NCBI GenBank assembly: GCA_003457135.1 | Contig: DMSQ01000102.1 | Coordinates: 28,042 to 70,421 of the forward strand | Length of the DNA stretch: 42,380 bases | Direction: 5' to 3' | Source: Prolixibacteraceae bacterium | Lineage (GTDB): Bacteria; Bacteroidota; Bacteroidia; Bacteroidales; Prolixibacteraceae | Shown here: positions 14,774 to 22,869 of the stretch, one piece after another | How the letters are laid out: the number at the start of each line of letters is the position of its first letter | Position numbering within the stretch: position 1 is the first letter of the stretch | Notes under the pieces: generated by a model | What the model saw: the letters and a program-made list of their open reading frames with translations, nothing else | Database searches by the model: none | What the model was told of the DNA's origin: nothing | Translations under genes and position numbers: made by a program

Positions 14774-15472
14774 TTAATACACCGGATCAGGATTCATGAA
14801 ATCAGCTTCAACTTCACCGTCTTTCAGGCGGATAATGCGGTGCGCATGTTTTGCAATTGATTCTTCGTGTGTCACCACAATCAGCGTATTTCCCTTGCGA
14901 TGGATTTCGGCAAACAATTGCATAATTTCTTCTGAAATTTGGGAATCCAGGTTACCGGTAGGCTCATCGGCCAGCAAAATGCACGGATTATTGACCAGGG
15001 CGCGGGCCACTGCCACACGCTGGCGCTGTCCTCCGGATAATTCATTGGGTTTGTGTTCGATACGATCGGCCAAACCAACTTCAGTCAGGATTTTTTCCGC
15101 CTGTGTTATTCGTTGTTGCTTCTTCATTCCGGCATAAACCAAAGGTAACATCACGTTTTCGAGGGCAGTATTCCGTGGCAGCAAATTGAAGGTCTGAAAA
15201 ACGAATCCAATTTCCTTGTTGCGGATTTCGGCCAGTTCGTCATCAGATAAATGGCTCACATCCTGATTATTTAGTTCGTAGAAACCACTGGTCGGGGTAT
15301 CCAGGCATCCAATCACGTTCATCAGGGTTGATTTGCCGGAGCCTGAAGCGCCCATAATGGCCACATATTCGCCTTTATTAATGTTTAGAGATACCGAGCG
15401 CAAAGCCCTGACTATCTGAGTTCCTACCTTGTAGTTTTTGACAATTTTCTGAAGTTTGATAACAGCATCCAT
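14774..15472 (-). CDS. ABC transporter ATP-binding protein, MacB/LolD type
   Basis: The cytoplasmic ATPase of a MacB/LolD-like exporter. The 232 residues carry Walker A GASGSGKSTLMN (about 40-51), the Q-loop FQTFNLLP, signature LSGGQRQRVAVARAL (about 144), Walker B CILLADEPTGNLD and the H-loop VVTHE. The phrase GCLDTPTSG is typical of the MacB/LolD/FtsE group. No permease is adjacent; the MacB-type permease at 4653-5906 is the only candidate in the window. It is divergent from recG. Confidence 0.93.
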   Translation of the reverse strand: MDAVIKLQKIVKNYKVGTQIVRALRSVSLNINKGEYVAIMGASGSGKSTLMNVIGCLDTPTSGFYELNNQDVSHLSDDELAEIRNKEIGFVFQTFNLLPRNTALENVMLPLVYAGMKKQQRITQAEKILTEVGLADRIEHKPNELSGGQRQRVAVARALVNNPCILLADEPTGNLDSQISEEIMQLFAEIHRKGNTLIVVTHEESIAKHAHRIIRLKDGEVEADFMNPDPVY

Positions 15473-15640
15473 CTTGTTGGCTTATTGATATGTGTTGATT
15501 AGTTCCGATTAGTTTCCGATCATTACATTTTTGTTCCGGCGAATTTAGCTTTTTGAACCGATATTAATTTAATTCCGAAGTTTTTAAATGTTCGTTAACC
15601 CGAGAAACGCGAATACGAACCGATAAGTTCACCAATTTTT

Positions 15641-15648
15641 TATCTTTG
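15641..15648 (+). promoter_or_regulatory. -7 box directly before recG
   Basis: TATCTTTG, an exact TAnnTTTG match, ending only 4 nt before the recG ATG. If used, transcription would start at or next to the start codon, giving a leaderless mRNA. Confidence 0.55.
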
Positions 15649-15652
15649 CCTT

Positions 15653-17752
15653 ATGTCAGAGTTTCTGGAACAGGATATTAAATTTTTGCCGGGTGTCGGG
15701 CCTCAACGGGCTGAACTGCTTAAAAAGGAATTGAAGATATTCACCTTCAACGACCTCCTGTATTATTTTCCCTACAAGTACATAGACCGGACCAAATTTT
15801 ACAAGGTATCGGAAGTTACCGGTACCATGTCGTACATTCAGTTAAAAGGCACCATTCTCCGGTTCGAAACTTCAGGAGAAGGCTCAAAACAACGTTTGAT
15901 TGCTCATTTTAGCGATGGTTCAGGAGTGATGGAACTGCTGTGGTTTCAGGGAATCAAATGGGCAAAAGAAAATATCCGCACCCATGTCGAATATATAGTC
16001 TTTGGAAAACCATCCGTTTTCGGCGGAAAATTGAACATGGTTCATCCGGAACTCGAACCGGCTGAAAACAAACCGGTGAGTACAGGCATTTTTCAGGCAT
16101 TTTACAATACGACCGAAAAAATGAAGCAGAAGTTTATGACGAGCAAGGCTTTAAATAAATTTCAATTCAATTTGTCGGCGCTGATAGAGGGCAAGATTTA
16201 TGAATCGCTTCCCCCAACATTAATTTCAAAGTTAAAATTGATGTCCTTGCCTTTGGCCCTACGGCAGGTTCATTTTCCTGAAAACCCAAATCTGCTGAAA
16301 AACGCCCTGTTCAGGCTAAAATTTGAAGAACTTTTTTTCATTCAGTTAAAAATATTAAGCCTGAAACACAAGCGGGAAAGCTCGTTTAAAGGGTTTGTGT
16401 TTTCACAGGTTGGGTACAACCTGAATACTTTTTTCAATAATTACCTTCCGTTTGAGCTGACCAATGCCCAGAAAAAGGTAATTAAGGAAATCCGTAAGGA
16501 TATGGGTTCGGGCAAGCAAATGAACCGGCTGCTTCAGGGCGATGTTGGAAGCGGAAAAACACTGGTAGCATTGATGACCGCCCTGATTGCCTTCGACAAT
16601 GGTTTTCAGGTAAGCCTGATGGCGCCGACTGAAATTCTGGCCATTCAGCATTTCAATTCGATCAAAAAAATGACCGATGGCCTGGGTATTAAGATTGCCC
16701 TGCTGACAGGTTCTACCCGGATTGTCAAACGGACCGAAATTCATAAACACCTGGAAGATGGCAGCCTGCAATTGCTGATCGGAACGCATGCGTTGATTGA
16801 AGATAAGGTAAACTTCCGGAAACTTGGATTGGTGATTGTTGACGAGCAGCATCGTTTCGGCGTTGCCCAACGCGCCAAACTCTGGAAAAAGAATGAATTT
16901 ACTCCGCCCCATGTGTTGGTCATGACTGCCACTCCAATTCCGCGAACGCTGGCCATGACCGTTTACGGCGATCTGGATGTTTCGGTCATAGACGAACTTC
17001 CACCCGGACGCAAACCCATACAAACCATGCATTATCACGAAAACCGCCGGAGGCAGGTTTACGATTTTATGCGCGATCAGGTGGAGGCAGGACGGCAGGT
17101 TTACGTGGTTTATCCGTTGATTAAGGAATCGGAAAAGCTCGATCTGAAGAATGTGGAAAATGGTTTTGAGCTTCTTAAACAGGTTTTTGCACGATACTCG
17201 ATTAGTATGGTGCACGGCAAAATGAAGTCGTCCGACAAGGAAGCTGAAATGAATTTGTTTAAGGAAGGGAAAACGCAGATCATGGTAGCCACTACCGTTA
17301 TTGAAGTGGGTGTTGATGTGCCGAATGCTTCGGTCATGATTATCGAAAGCGCCGAACGTTTTGGCCTGTCACAATTGCACCAGTTGCGGGGCAGGGTAGG
17401 GCGTGGAGCCGAACAGTCGTACTGTTTGCTGATGTCGTCGTATAAAATCAGCAACGAAAGCCGCAAACGCCTCGAAACCATGGTTCGTACCAACGATGGA
17501 TTTGAAATTGCAGAAGTAGATATGCAGTTGCGCGGACCTGGAGATTTGGAAGGCACGCAGCAAAGCGGCATCGGTTTTACCTTGAAAATTGCCAATCTGG
17601 GCCGCGATGGTGAGATACTTCAACATGCCCGCAACCAGGCTTCCGACTTGCTCGACAATGATCCGCGACTGGAAAAGCAGGAAAACCAGATTCTGGTTTA
17701 TAACCTCCTGAAAATGAAAAACACCGAATTTAACTGGAGCTCGATAAGCTAA
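15653..17752 (+). CDS. recG: ATP-dependent DNA helicase RecG
   Basis: A branch-migrating helicase that regresses stalled replication forks and processes recombination intermediates. The 699 residues show the N-terminal start FLPGVGPQRAELLKKEL, the wedge/OB domain (about 60-160), then the helicase core with Walker A LLQGDVGSGKTLVA (about 296), motif Ia APTEILAIQH, Walker B VDEQHRFG (DEQH type), motif III VMTATPIPRTL, and motifs V-VI EVGVDVPNASVM and QLRGRVGRG. The family C-terminal ending DNDPRLEKQEN is present. It is complete. It is convergent with the TerB-DnaJ gene across the family A array. Confidence 0.97.
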   Translation: MSEFLEQDIKFLPGVGPQRAELLKKELKIFTFNDLLYYFPYKYIDRTKFYKVSEVTGTMSYIQLKGTILRFETSGEGSKQRLIAHFSDGSGVMELLWFQGIKWAKENIRTHVEYIVFGKPSVFGGKLNMVHPELEPAENKPVSTGIFQAFYNTTEKMKQKFMTSKALNKFQFNLSALIEGKIYESLPPTLISKLKLMSLPLALRQVHFPENPNLLKNALFRLKFEELFFIQLKILSLKHKRESSFKGFVFSQVGYNLNTFFNNYLPFELTNAQKKVIKEIRKDMGSGKQMNRLLQGDVGSGKTLVALMTALIAFDNGFQVSLMAPTEILAIQHFNSIKKMTDGLGIKIALLTGSTRIVKRTEIHKHLEDGSLQLLIGTHALIEDKVNFRKLGLVIVDEQHRFGVAQRAKLWKKNEFTPPHVLVMTATPIPRTLAMTVYGDLDVSVIDELPPGRKPIQTMHYHENRRRQVYDFMRDQVEAGRQVYVVYPLIKESEKLDLKNVENGFELLKQVFARYSISMVHGKMKSSDKEAEMNLFKEGKTQIMVATTVIEVGVDVPNASVMIIESAERFGLSQLHQLRGRVGRGAEQSYCLLMSSYKISNESRKRLETMVRTNDGFEIAEVDMQLRGPGDLEGTQQSGIGFTLKIANLGRDGEILQHARNQASDLLDNDPRLEKQENQILVYNLLKMKNTEFNWSSIS

Positions 17753-17773
17753 ATTCGGAAAAAGGAAAGTGAT

Positions 17774-17891
17774 CAGTGTTCAGTCTCAGTGTTCAGTCTC
17801 AGTGTTCAGTCTCAGTGTTCAGTCTCAGTGTTCAGGCTCAGTGTTCAGGCTGCATTTTTTTTTCTGACCACTGAGACTGCCAACTGAGACT
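17774..17891. repeat. Word repeat, family A, tandem plus inverted array
   Basis: Six perfectly phased 13-nt units (17774-17851): four CAGTGTTCAGTCT, then two CAGTGTTCAGGCT. After a TGCATTTTTTTTT spacer come reversed words CTGACCACTGAG, ACTGCCAACTGAGACT (to 17891). CTCAGTGTTCAG can pair with CTGACCACTGAG (one mismatch), placing the T-run in the loop. It fills the whole gap between convergent recG and the TerB-DnaJ gene and may act as a bidirectional terminator. Confidence 0.85.
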
Positions 17892-17894
17892 TTT

Positions 17895-18626
17895 TTACAC
17901 AATCCCCCTTTGTTTTTTGATGGTTTCCCACGCTTCATTCACCTTCTGGAATTTTTCGTGGGCGGCTTTCTGTACGTCTCCGCCCAGGTAATGAACTTTG
18001 TCGGGATGGTATTTAACGGCCATTTTGCGGTAGGCTTTTTTCATTTCATCGTCAGTGGCTGTGGTTTCAACCTCCAGAATCTTATAGGCCGCATCGGTAT
18101 TGGCGACAAACATTGATTCTAATGATTCGTAGTCTTTCTGACTAATGCCCATTTGTTGGGCAATGTGTTTGATCAGTTTATGCTCAGTTTCGTGAACGTG
18201 CCCGTCGGCATCGGCAATTCCGAATAGAAAGTGCACCAATTGCAGGCGCGACGGATGATCCATGTTCTTACGGATCTGCAGGCAGACTTCGGCTACCGGA
18301 ATGTTCTGGTTCAGCAGGTCGCGAAGAATTTTAACAGCCTCACCTGCAGCAGCAATTCCAAATGAACGAACAAAAAAATCCTTGGTATAATCGAGTTCCG
18401 ACTTCAAAACCTTCCCATCGGCTTTCATCACCGCAGCTACCAGAACCAGCAAACTCATGATATAGCCACCTTGCGTAGTGGGTTGCCCGGGTTGATACTC
18501 CTGACGCCCGGTTATTACCTCCGTATTGTCGAACATCGATCCGACTACAAATCCCAAAATTCCTCCGATTGGTCCAAAGAAAGCCCAACCCAATCCACCG
18601 GTAATCCATTTTCCTATTTTAGCCAT
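17895..18626 (-). CDS. TerB-like plus DnaJ-domain protein (DjlA-like co-chaperone)
   Basis: 243 residues. A glycine-rich hydrophobic N-terminus (WITGGLGWAFFGPIGGILGFVVGSMFD) probably inserts in the membrane. A TerB/DjlA-like helical domain follows (about 55-160, with AAVMKADGKVLKSELDYTKDFFV and FGIADADGHVHETE). The C-terminal J domain (about 178-243) has the HPD motif in YHPDK and stimulates Hsp70. The domain order is that of DjlA. It overlaps coaE by 8 nt and ends the nusB-coaE operon. Confidence 0.9.
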   Translation of the reverse strand: MAKIGKWITGGLGWAFFGPIGGILGFVVGSMFDNTEVITGRQEYQPGQPTTQGGYIMSLLVLVAAVMKADGKVLKSELDYTKDFFVRSFGIAAAGEAVKILRDLLNQNIPVAEVCLQIRKNMDHPSRLQLVHFLFGIADADGHVHETEHKLIKHIAQQMGISQKDYESLESMFVANTDAAYKILEVETTATDDEMKKAYRKMAVKYHPDKVHYLGGDVQKAAHEKFQKVNEAWETIKKQRGIV

Positions 18627-19206
18627 TTGCTTTTAATTTTTTATCAATTTCAATTATTTGCGGAATAATTAGTTCATTGTCATTGTTTCCGATTACAAAA
18701 TCAGCCAGTTTAATTTTTTTTTCGTCGCTCCATTGGTTTTTCATTCGTTGTCTAACCATTTCAGCAGTTATTTGATCCCGTTTCACAACCCTTTCGATCC
18801 GTTCATTTTCGTTGGTTACCACCATAATGGTTTTATCCATCAATTTATAAAATCCACTCTCGAATAAGATGGCGGCTTCGTGTATCACATAAGGCGAATG
18901 CTGGATAAGGAACCATTCATCGAACGCTTTTCGCACAGCAGGATGAACAATTTCATTCAATTTCCGGAGTAAAGGTGCGTTGCTGAACACAATTCCGGCC
19001 AGGTATTTTCGGTCTATAGTCAGATTGGGCAGGTAAACTGCCGGGCCGAACAACTGAATCAATTGTTCCCGGAGTGAAGGATCGGTGTTCATCAATTGTT
19101 TGGCGGTACTGTCGGCTTCAAAAACCGGAATGCCTAAAACCCTGAAGACTTTGCAAACTGTACTTTTGCCGCTTCCTATTCCTCCGGTAATTCCGACCTT
19201 TATCAT
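18619..19206 (-). CDS. coaE: Dephospho-CoA kinase
   Basis: Phosphorylates the 3'-hydroxyl of dephospho-CoA, the last step of coenzyme A synthesis. The 195 residues begin with the P-loop VGITGGIGSGKSTVCKVF. The CoaE motifs DSTAKQLM and EIVHPAVRKAFDEW and the lid VVKRDQITAEMVRQRMKNQW are present. The ATG overlaps the cdaR stop by 4 nt. It is complete and ordinary. Confidence 0.96.
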   Translation of the reverse strand: MIKVGITGGIGSGKSTVCKVFRVLGIPVFEADSTAKQLMNTDPSLREQLIQLFGPAVYLPNLTIDRKYLAGIVFSNAPLLRKLNEIVHPAVRKAFDEWFLIQHSPYVIHEAAILFESGFYKLMDKTIMVVTNENERIERVVKRDQITAEMVRQRMKNQWSDEKKIKLADFVIGNNDNELIIPQIIEIDKKLKANG

Positions 19207-20207
19207 GGTGTTAGTTCTTCGATGAGGTATTCGAGTTCTTCAGGGGCAATTTTCAGGGAATAGATAAAGGCAGGCGTTTTTTCTGCTTCTATCTTCAGGC
19301 GAAGTTTACCTTCAATAATATCGTTATACGAAACGGTCAGCTTAAAATCTTCAGGTTTGATTTCAGAAAAACGGCTTAAGCTCACCTGAAATGTGACTTT
19401 AACTTTTGGTGGAAACAATTTGACAGTTAAATTATCAGGCTGACCGGTAAGCATAACCGGAACCAATTGCTGAGCTTCGGTGTATTCTTCAACCGGAAAA
19501 CTCAGTTCAATCTGTTGAGGTTCAAAAAAAATATCTTTCATAGTGCTTATTCCGGCCTTAGTCTGTACAGGCTGATGGGCATCATTAAACCGCAAAGTTT
19601 CGGTATATGCGAATTGAAGCGTATCAATTACCGATTGTGGCCCAAATACGGTAACCGAATCAGGAGCGCTTTGGATGTCTCCTGAAATCTGGTACTGTTT
19701 TTTCAAATTAACTTTTAATTGTGGTTTTACCTTTAAGCGTTTTTGCCCTATTTGGTCAAATTTAAAGAACAGGGTATCGGGGCTCATACTCAGAAGCTCC
19801 ATGTCGTTTGATAACTGGTAGGATATTTCGGTCAGGAATTGCCTTGCCGGAAAGGCAAAACTGCTTTTGGGGCTTTCCTTCATCCGGTTGTTAGTCATGT
19901 CGTTCACATTAAATTCCAATGGTATGAAGAATAAACTGAAGCGGTGCCGCAGAATGGTAAATCCGTGTGCTTTCACCTTCAGGTCAAACTGATCGGGAGG
20001 TTTGTTGGCTAAGGTTTTATTAACAGGAAAGTTGCTGTAGCTGACCGGGACTAACATGTCAACCGTGTAGGTTTTGTTTAGGGCATTCAGGAACCAAAAA
20101 AAAGTGGCAATTACCACGCAGACGAGATAGGCTACAACGCGTTTGTCGTTTCTGAAATATACCTTTTTCAGGTACTTTACAACTTTATATGCCCAGTTTG
20201 TCTTCAC
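19203..20207 (-). CDS. YbbR/CdaR-like domain protein
   Basis: 334 residues with one N-terminal membrane anchor (AYLVCVVIATFFWFLNAL, about 25-42) and extracytoplasmic beta-rich YbbR-like repeats, including a clear repeat core PDSVTVFGPQSVIDTLQFAYTE (about 180). In Firmicutes, CdaR regulates the diadenylate cyclase CdaA; in Bacteroidetes the YbbR protein sits in this same operon. It starts with GTG (20205-20207), which is only 5 nt behind a TATATTTG box. It overlaps coaE by 4 nt. Confidence 0.88.
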   Translation of the reverse strand: MKTNWAYKVVKYLKKVYFRNDKRVVAYLVCVVIATFFWFLNALNKTYTVDMLVPVSYSNFPVNKTLANKPPDQFDLKVKAHGFTILRHRFSLFFIPLEFNVNDMTNNRMKESPKSSFAFPARQFLTEISYQLSNDMELLSMSPDTLFFKFDQIGQKRLKVKPQLKVNLKKQYQISGDIQSAPDSVTVFGPQSVIDTLQFAYTETLRFNDAHQPVQTKAGISTMKDIFFEPQQIELSFPVEEYTEAQQLVPVMLTGQPDNLTVKLFPPKVKVTFQVSLSRFSEIKPEDFKLTVSYNDIIEGKLRLKIEAEKTPAFIYSLKIAPEELEYLIEELTP

Positions 20208-20212
20208 GGCTT

Positions 20213-20220
20213 CAAATATA
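20213..20220 (-). promoter_or_regulatory. -7 box between the yajC terminator and cdaR
   Basis: TATATTTG on the minus strand, an exact TAnnTTTG match, directly abutting the T-run of the terminator at 20221-20260 and 5 nt before the cdaR GTG. It suggests an independent, nearly leaderless promoter for cdaR-coaE-TerB/DnaJ. Confidence 0.5.
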
Positions 20221-20260
20221 AAAAAAAGGGCCGATCCCGAGTACTCGGGACGGCCCTTTT
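20221..20260 (-). terminator. Strong rho-independent terminator after yajC
   Basis: On the minus strand the stem is AAAAGGGCCGTCCCGAGT with its complement, 18 bp with one bulged base, followed by TTTTTTT. It lies 23 nt after the yajC stop and splits the nusB-yajC part from cdaR-coaE. Confidence 0.88.
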
Positions 20261-20283
20261 CTATTTTCGGTTCGATACGTCAA

Positions 20284-20601
20284 TTACTTTTGAGCCTGTA
20301 CATCAGACATATCACGAACCAGAGCTGCTTTGTCAACCCTGATTTTTACATTTTCGTCAATCTGCAGAAGCACATAATTGTCCTTCAGTTCAAGTATTTT
20401 TCCGTAGATACCACCAGTGGTTACAACTTTATCGCCTTTGGCAAGGCTGTTGCGGAAAGCAGTGACTTCTTTTTGTTTTTTCATCTGTGGCCTGATCATG
20501 AAGAAGTAAAATACTACGATAATCAGAACTAAAGGAAGAAATGTCATGATTGGATTTGCTTCGGCACCTGGTGCCGGTTGTCCCATTAATAAATAATTCA
20601 T
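20284..20601 (-). CDS. yajC: Preprotein translocase accessory subunit YajC
   Basis: A single-pass membrane partner of SecDF in the Sec translocase. The 105 residues have a short periplasmic start, a membrane helix (about 18-40, IMTFLPLVLIIVVFYFFMI), the signature FFMIRPQMKKQKEVTAFRNSLAKGDKVVTTGGIYGKI, and a C-terminal small beta domain. The length and signature are typical. It lies 18 nt after the DUF1573 gene and is followed by a strong terminator. Confidence 0.95.
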   Translation of the reverse strand: MNYLLMGQPAPGAEANPIMTFLPLVLIIVVFYFFMIRPQMKKQKEVTAFRNSLAKGDKVVTTGGIYGKILELKDNYVLLQIDENVKIRVDKAALVRDMSDVQAQK

Positions 20602-20619
20602 TTTGTATTTGTATTAAGT

Positions 20620-21096
20620 TTAACTGTATATCTCTATTAACTCGTTGGTAACTTTTGCTTTGATAAAGAGCTGTTTTTTCGTTTGTTCCGCATTGGAGGA
20701 AATTGTGATCGTTTTTAACTGATTCCCGACTTCTCCGGCCGAGTTGTAAATCACTTCAATTTTTCCTACCTGTCCGGGTTCGATGGTTTTATCCGGTATG
20801 ATCACTTCTGTGCATCCGCATCCCGAATCAACTTCAGTGATTTTTAAAGTTTTGGTTCCATCGTTCCTGAAAATAAAGGTGAAAGATACGACTTCTCCGG
20901 CTTTTAGCGAACCAAAATTATGGATTTCTTCGGTAAAGACAAATTTCGCTATTCCCGTTTCATCCGATTTTTCACTCGTTGATGCTTTTTTTGTTCCTGA
21001 ATTACAAGCCGCAAGCAATAACCCGAACAGAACAATAACGATGATGAACCGGAATAACCCGAAACCCGAAACCCGCAACCCGCAACTCGTTTTCAT
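20620..21096 (-). CDS. DUF1573 lipoprotein
   Basis: 158 residues. It has a lipoprotein signal peptide (hydrophobic FIIVIVLFGLLLAAC, lipobox Cys about residue 31), a Ser/Lys linker, and then the DUF1573 immunoglobulin-like domain (about 50-155) with hallmark HNFGSLKAGEVVSFTFIFRNDG and DSGCGCTEVIIPD. The function of the family is unknown. The ATG overlaps the nusB stop by 4 nt, so the start is well fixed. Codons 4-15 (SCGLRVSGFGLF) are encoded by the family B word repeat, which makes an unusually long, Gly-rich n-region. Confidence 0.9.
   Translation of the reverse strand: MKTSCGLRVSGFGLFRFIIVIVLFGLLLAACNSGTKKASTSEKSDETGIAKFVFTEEIHNFGSLKAGEVVSFTFIFRNDGTKTLKITEVDSGCGCTEVIIPDKTIEPGQVGKIEVIYNSAGEVGNQLKTITISSNAEQTKKQLFIKAKVTNELIEIYS
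21056..21089 (-). repeat. Word repeat, family B, inside the DUF1573 signal peptide
   Basis: On the minus strand: CGAGTTGCGGGTTGCGGG followed by TTTCGGGTTTCGGGTT. It is a tandem array of (C)GGGTT(g/t)C words entirely within the translated signal peptide. Confidence 0.85.
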
Positions 21097-22049
21097 TCTT
21101 CCTCTTCGCCAATTAAACCACGTCCAGCCTTGTGTATCTTATTGTCCTTCTTTAAATCCTTCAAGGCTTTGTCGAGTATTCCGTTAATGAAATTCCGGCT
21201 TTTGTCAGTGCTGTAATACTTCGAAAGCTCGATGTATTCGTTCATGGTCACTTTCGTTGGGATTGACGGGAAATACAGAAATTCACTCAAAGCAAGTTCA
21301 AGGATCAGGTTGTCTATAAAGGCAATCCGCTCGATATCCCAATTCACTGTATGTTGTTTTATCAGCAGCACATTGTCGCTGTGGTTTAATATCACTTTCC
21401 GGTATAAATCTTTCGCAAACTGACGGTCTTCGTCATCTTTGTACATAGGTAGCAATTCCTGGCGTTCGTCGCTGAATTCCTTGAATTTTTTGAAGGTTTT
21501 CAGGATCATGCTCACCACAAAATCAAGGTCGTCGTTCCAGTAAATGCTTTGTTCCTCGAGCAGCGATTCAATGTCGTCGTTGTCCAGGACCAGGTATTTG
21601 AAAATGTCCTCAACCAGTTTCCGGTCAACACTATACGAATTTTCAGGTGTATCCATGTACACCTTATAGAATTCCTGATCAATTAACGAAAGATAGAGTT
21701 TGCGGATGAGTTCGTTGTCGTTGTTCCAGCTTAATTTCGACGATTCGAGGTATTTATTCAGCGAAATATTGGATTTCAACTGGCCGATGAAAAGATTGTT
21801 TACAAAACGGGTGTTTGGGTCAAGCTCGGCGCTGGTTGGCCGGTGTTTTTTTAAGCCCAGGGCGATCCGTTCTTCTGCGAACTTTTCAATCTCAATAATC
21901 AGGGCCATCAGGTAATGGTAAAGGTCGTAAGTTTTCTGCAAACTGAAAAACAGTTCTTTTTCAGTGTTGTTGATCGAGGTTTCAGGCGAAGTAAAGAACG
22001 CGTACAATATTTGCAATACCTTGATTCGGATTATTCTTCTGCTAATCAT
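21093..22049 (-). CDS. nusB: Transcription antitermination factor NusB (long Bacteroidetes form)
   Basis: Binds boxA RNA with NusE/S10 in rRNA antitermination. The 318 residues contain an extended N-terminal half (MISRRIIRIKVLQILYAFF plus about 160 extra residues) common in Bacteroidetes. The canonical NusB C-terminal half has NVLLIKQHTVNWDIERIAFIDNLILELALSEFLYFPSIPTKVTMNEYIELSKYYST and the ending FINGILDKALKDL. It is the first gene of the operon with DUF1573 and yajC; a -7 box lies 31 nt upstream. Confidence 0.95.
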   Translation of the reverse strand: MISRRIIRIKVLQILYAFFTSPETSINNTEKELFFSLQKTYDLYHYLMALIIEIEKFAEERIALGLKKHRPTSAELDPNTRFVNNLFIGQLKSNISLNKYLESSKLSWNNDNELIRKLYLSLIDQEFYKVYMDTPENSYSVDRKLVEDIFKYLVLDNDDIESLLEEQSIYWNDDLDFVVSMILKTFKKFKEFSDERQELLPMYKDDEDRQFAKDLYRKVILNHSDNVLLIKQHTVNWDIERIAFIDNLILELALSEFLYFPSIPTKVTMNEYIELSKYYSTDKSRNFINGILDKALKDLKKDNKIHKAGRGLIGEEEE

Positions 22050-22079
22050 TGTCTTAGAACCCGTTTATATATGGGAGGG

Positions 22080-22087
22080 CAAAGTTA
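22080..22087 (-). promoter_or_regulatory. -7 box upstream of nusB
   Basis: TAACTTTG on the minus strand, an exact TAnnTTTG match about 30 nt before the nusB ATG. No obvious -33 TTTG was found. Confidence 0.5.
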
Positions 22088-22158
22088 TGATTTTTTCTCA
22101 TATCACTCATCTGCTGAGATAAATTAGTGGCCAGTTTGAACATTCTTTAACTACCTAG

Positions 22159-22869
22159 TCACTTTTCCGGTTCTTCTTCCGGAATTATTTCTTCGTTACG
22201 TTCCTCCTCCGCTGAATCATCTTCCTCCTCTTCCGGTTCGTTTTCCCAACTTGCTACCGGACGGACAGGTCCCTGATGACGGTAGTAGAATGCCAGTAAA
22301 AGTCCGCTTGCAGCCCCCCACAAATGGCTTTCCCACGAGATTTCGGGCTTAATGGGGAAAATTCCCCAGAACATACTTCCATAGAGAAAAACCACTATGA
22401 TGCCAATGGTAAGGAGGTTGGCATCTTTACGGAAAACCCCGCTGAAAAACAGGAACGATGCCAGCCCGTAAACAATGCCGCTGGCCCCAATGTGCCACGA
22501 TGCTCGTCCTCCGAGCCAGACACAGATTCCGGAAAGAAGGTAGATCAGGAAAAAAATGCGGTAGGCCAGGTTGCGGTAAAAGTACAATAAGGCAAATGTA
22601 AGGATCAAAAAAGGTATGGTATTGGATAACAGATGGCTGTAACTGCTGTGGATAAAAGGAGAAAGCAGAATGCCTGGCAATCCTTCGGTTTGCAGGGGCA
22701 ATATCCCGTAGGTGGAAAAGTCGAGATGATAACTATTTTCGATCAGTTTTACCAGCCAGAAAACAATGACAATGGCCAGCGGGATTAAAAGGCTGTACTT
22801 AAATATCTTTTTTTCCGTGTCCTTGTCAATCAGTTCTGTATTTCCGGGATAATACTTGAAAATTGGCAT
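22159..22869 (-). CDS. Rhomboid family intramembrane serine protease
   Basis: 236 residues with about six membrane segments. The catalytic Ser130 lies in WHIGASGIVYG and the His182 in SWESHLWGA; the family HLLSN motif is near residue 79-83. These two residues form the rhomboid catalytic dyad, so it is probably active. The C-terminus (200-236) is an unusually acidic tail (EPEEEEDDSAEEERNEE). The substrate is unknown. Its ATG overlaps the threonine aldolase stop by 1 nt, implying co-translation. Confidence 0.92.
   Translation of the reverse strand: MPIFKYYPGNTELIDKDTEKKIFKYSLLIPLAIVIVFWLVKLIENSYHLDFSTYGILPLQTEGLPGILLSPFIHSSYSHLLSNTIPFLILTFALLYFYRNLAYRIFFLIYLLSGICVWLGGRASWHIGASGIVYGLASFLFFSGVFRKDANLLTIGIIVVFLYGSMFWGIFPIKPEISWESHLWGAASGLLLAFYYRHQGPVRPVASWENEPEEEEDDSAEEERNEEIIPEEEPEK

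Noticed and set aside
16403..17215. 270-codon minus-strand frame inside recG
   Set aside because: Antisense shadow of the RecG helicase core; low-complexity His/Asn-rich translation typical of such shadows.
17774..17851. Possible CRISPR array from six regular repeats
   Set aside because: Units of 13 nt abut with no spacers and there are no cas genes; it is a tandem word array.
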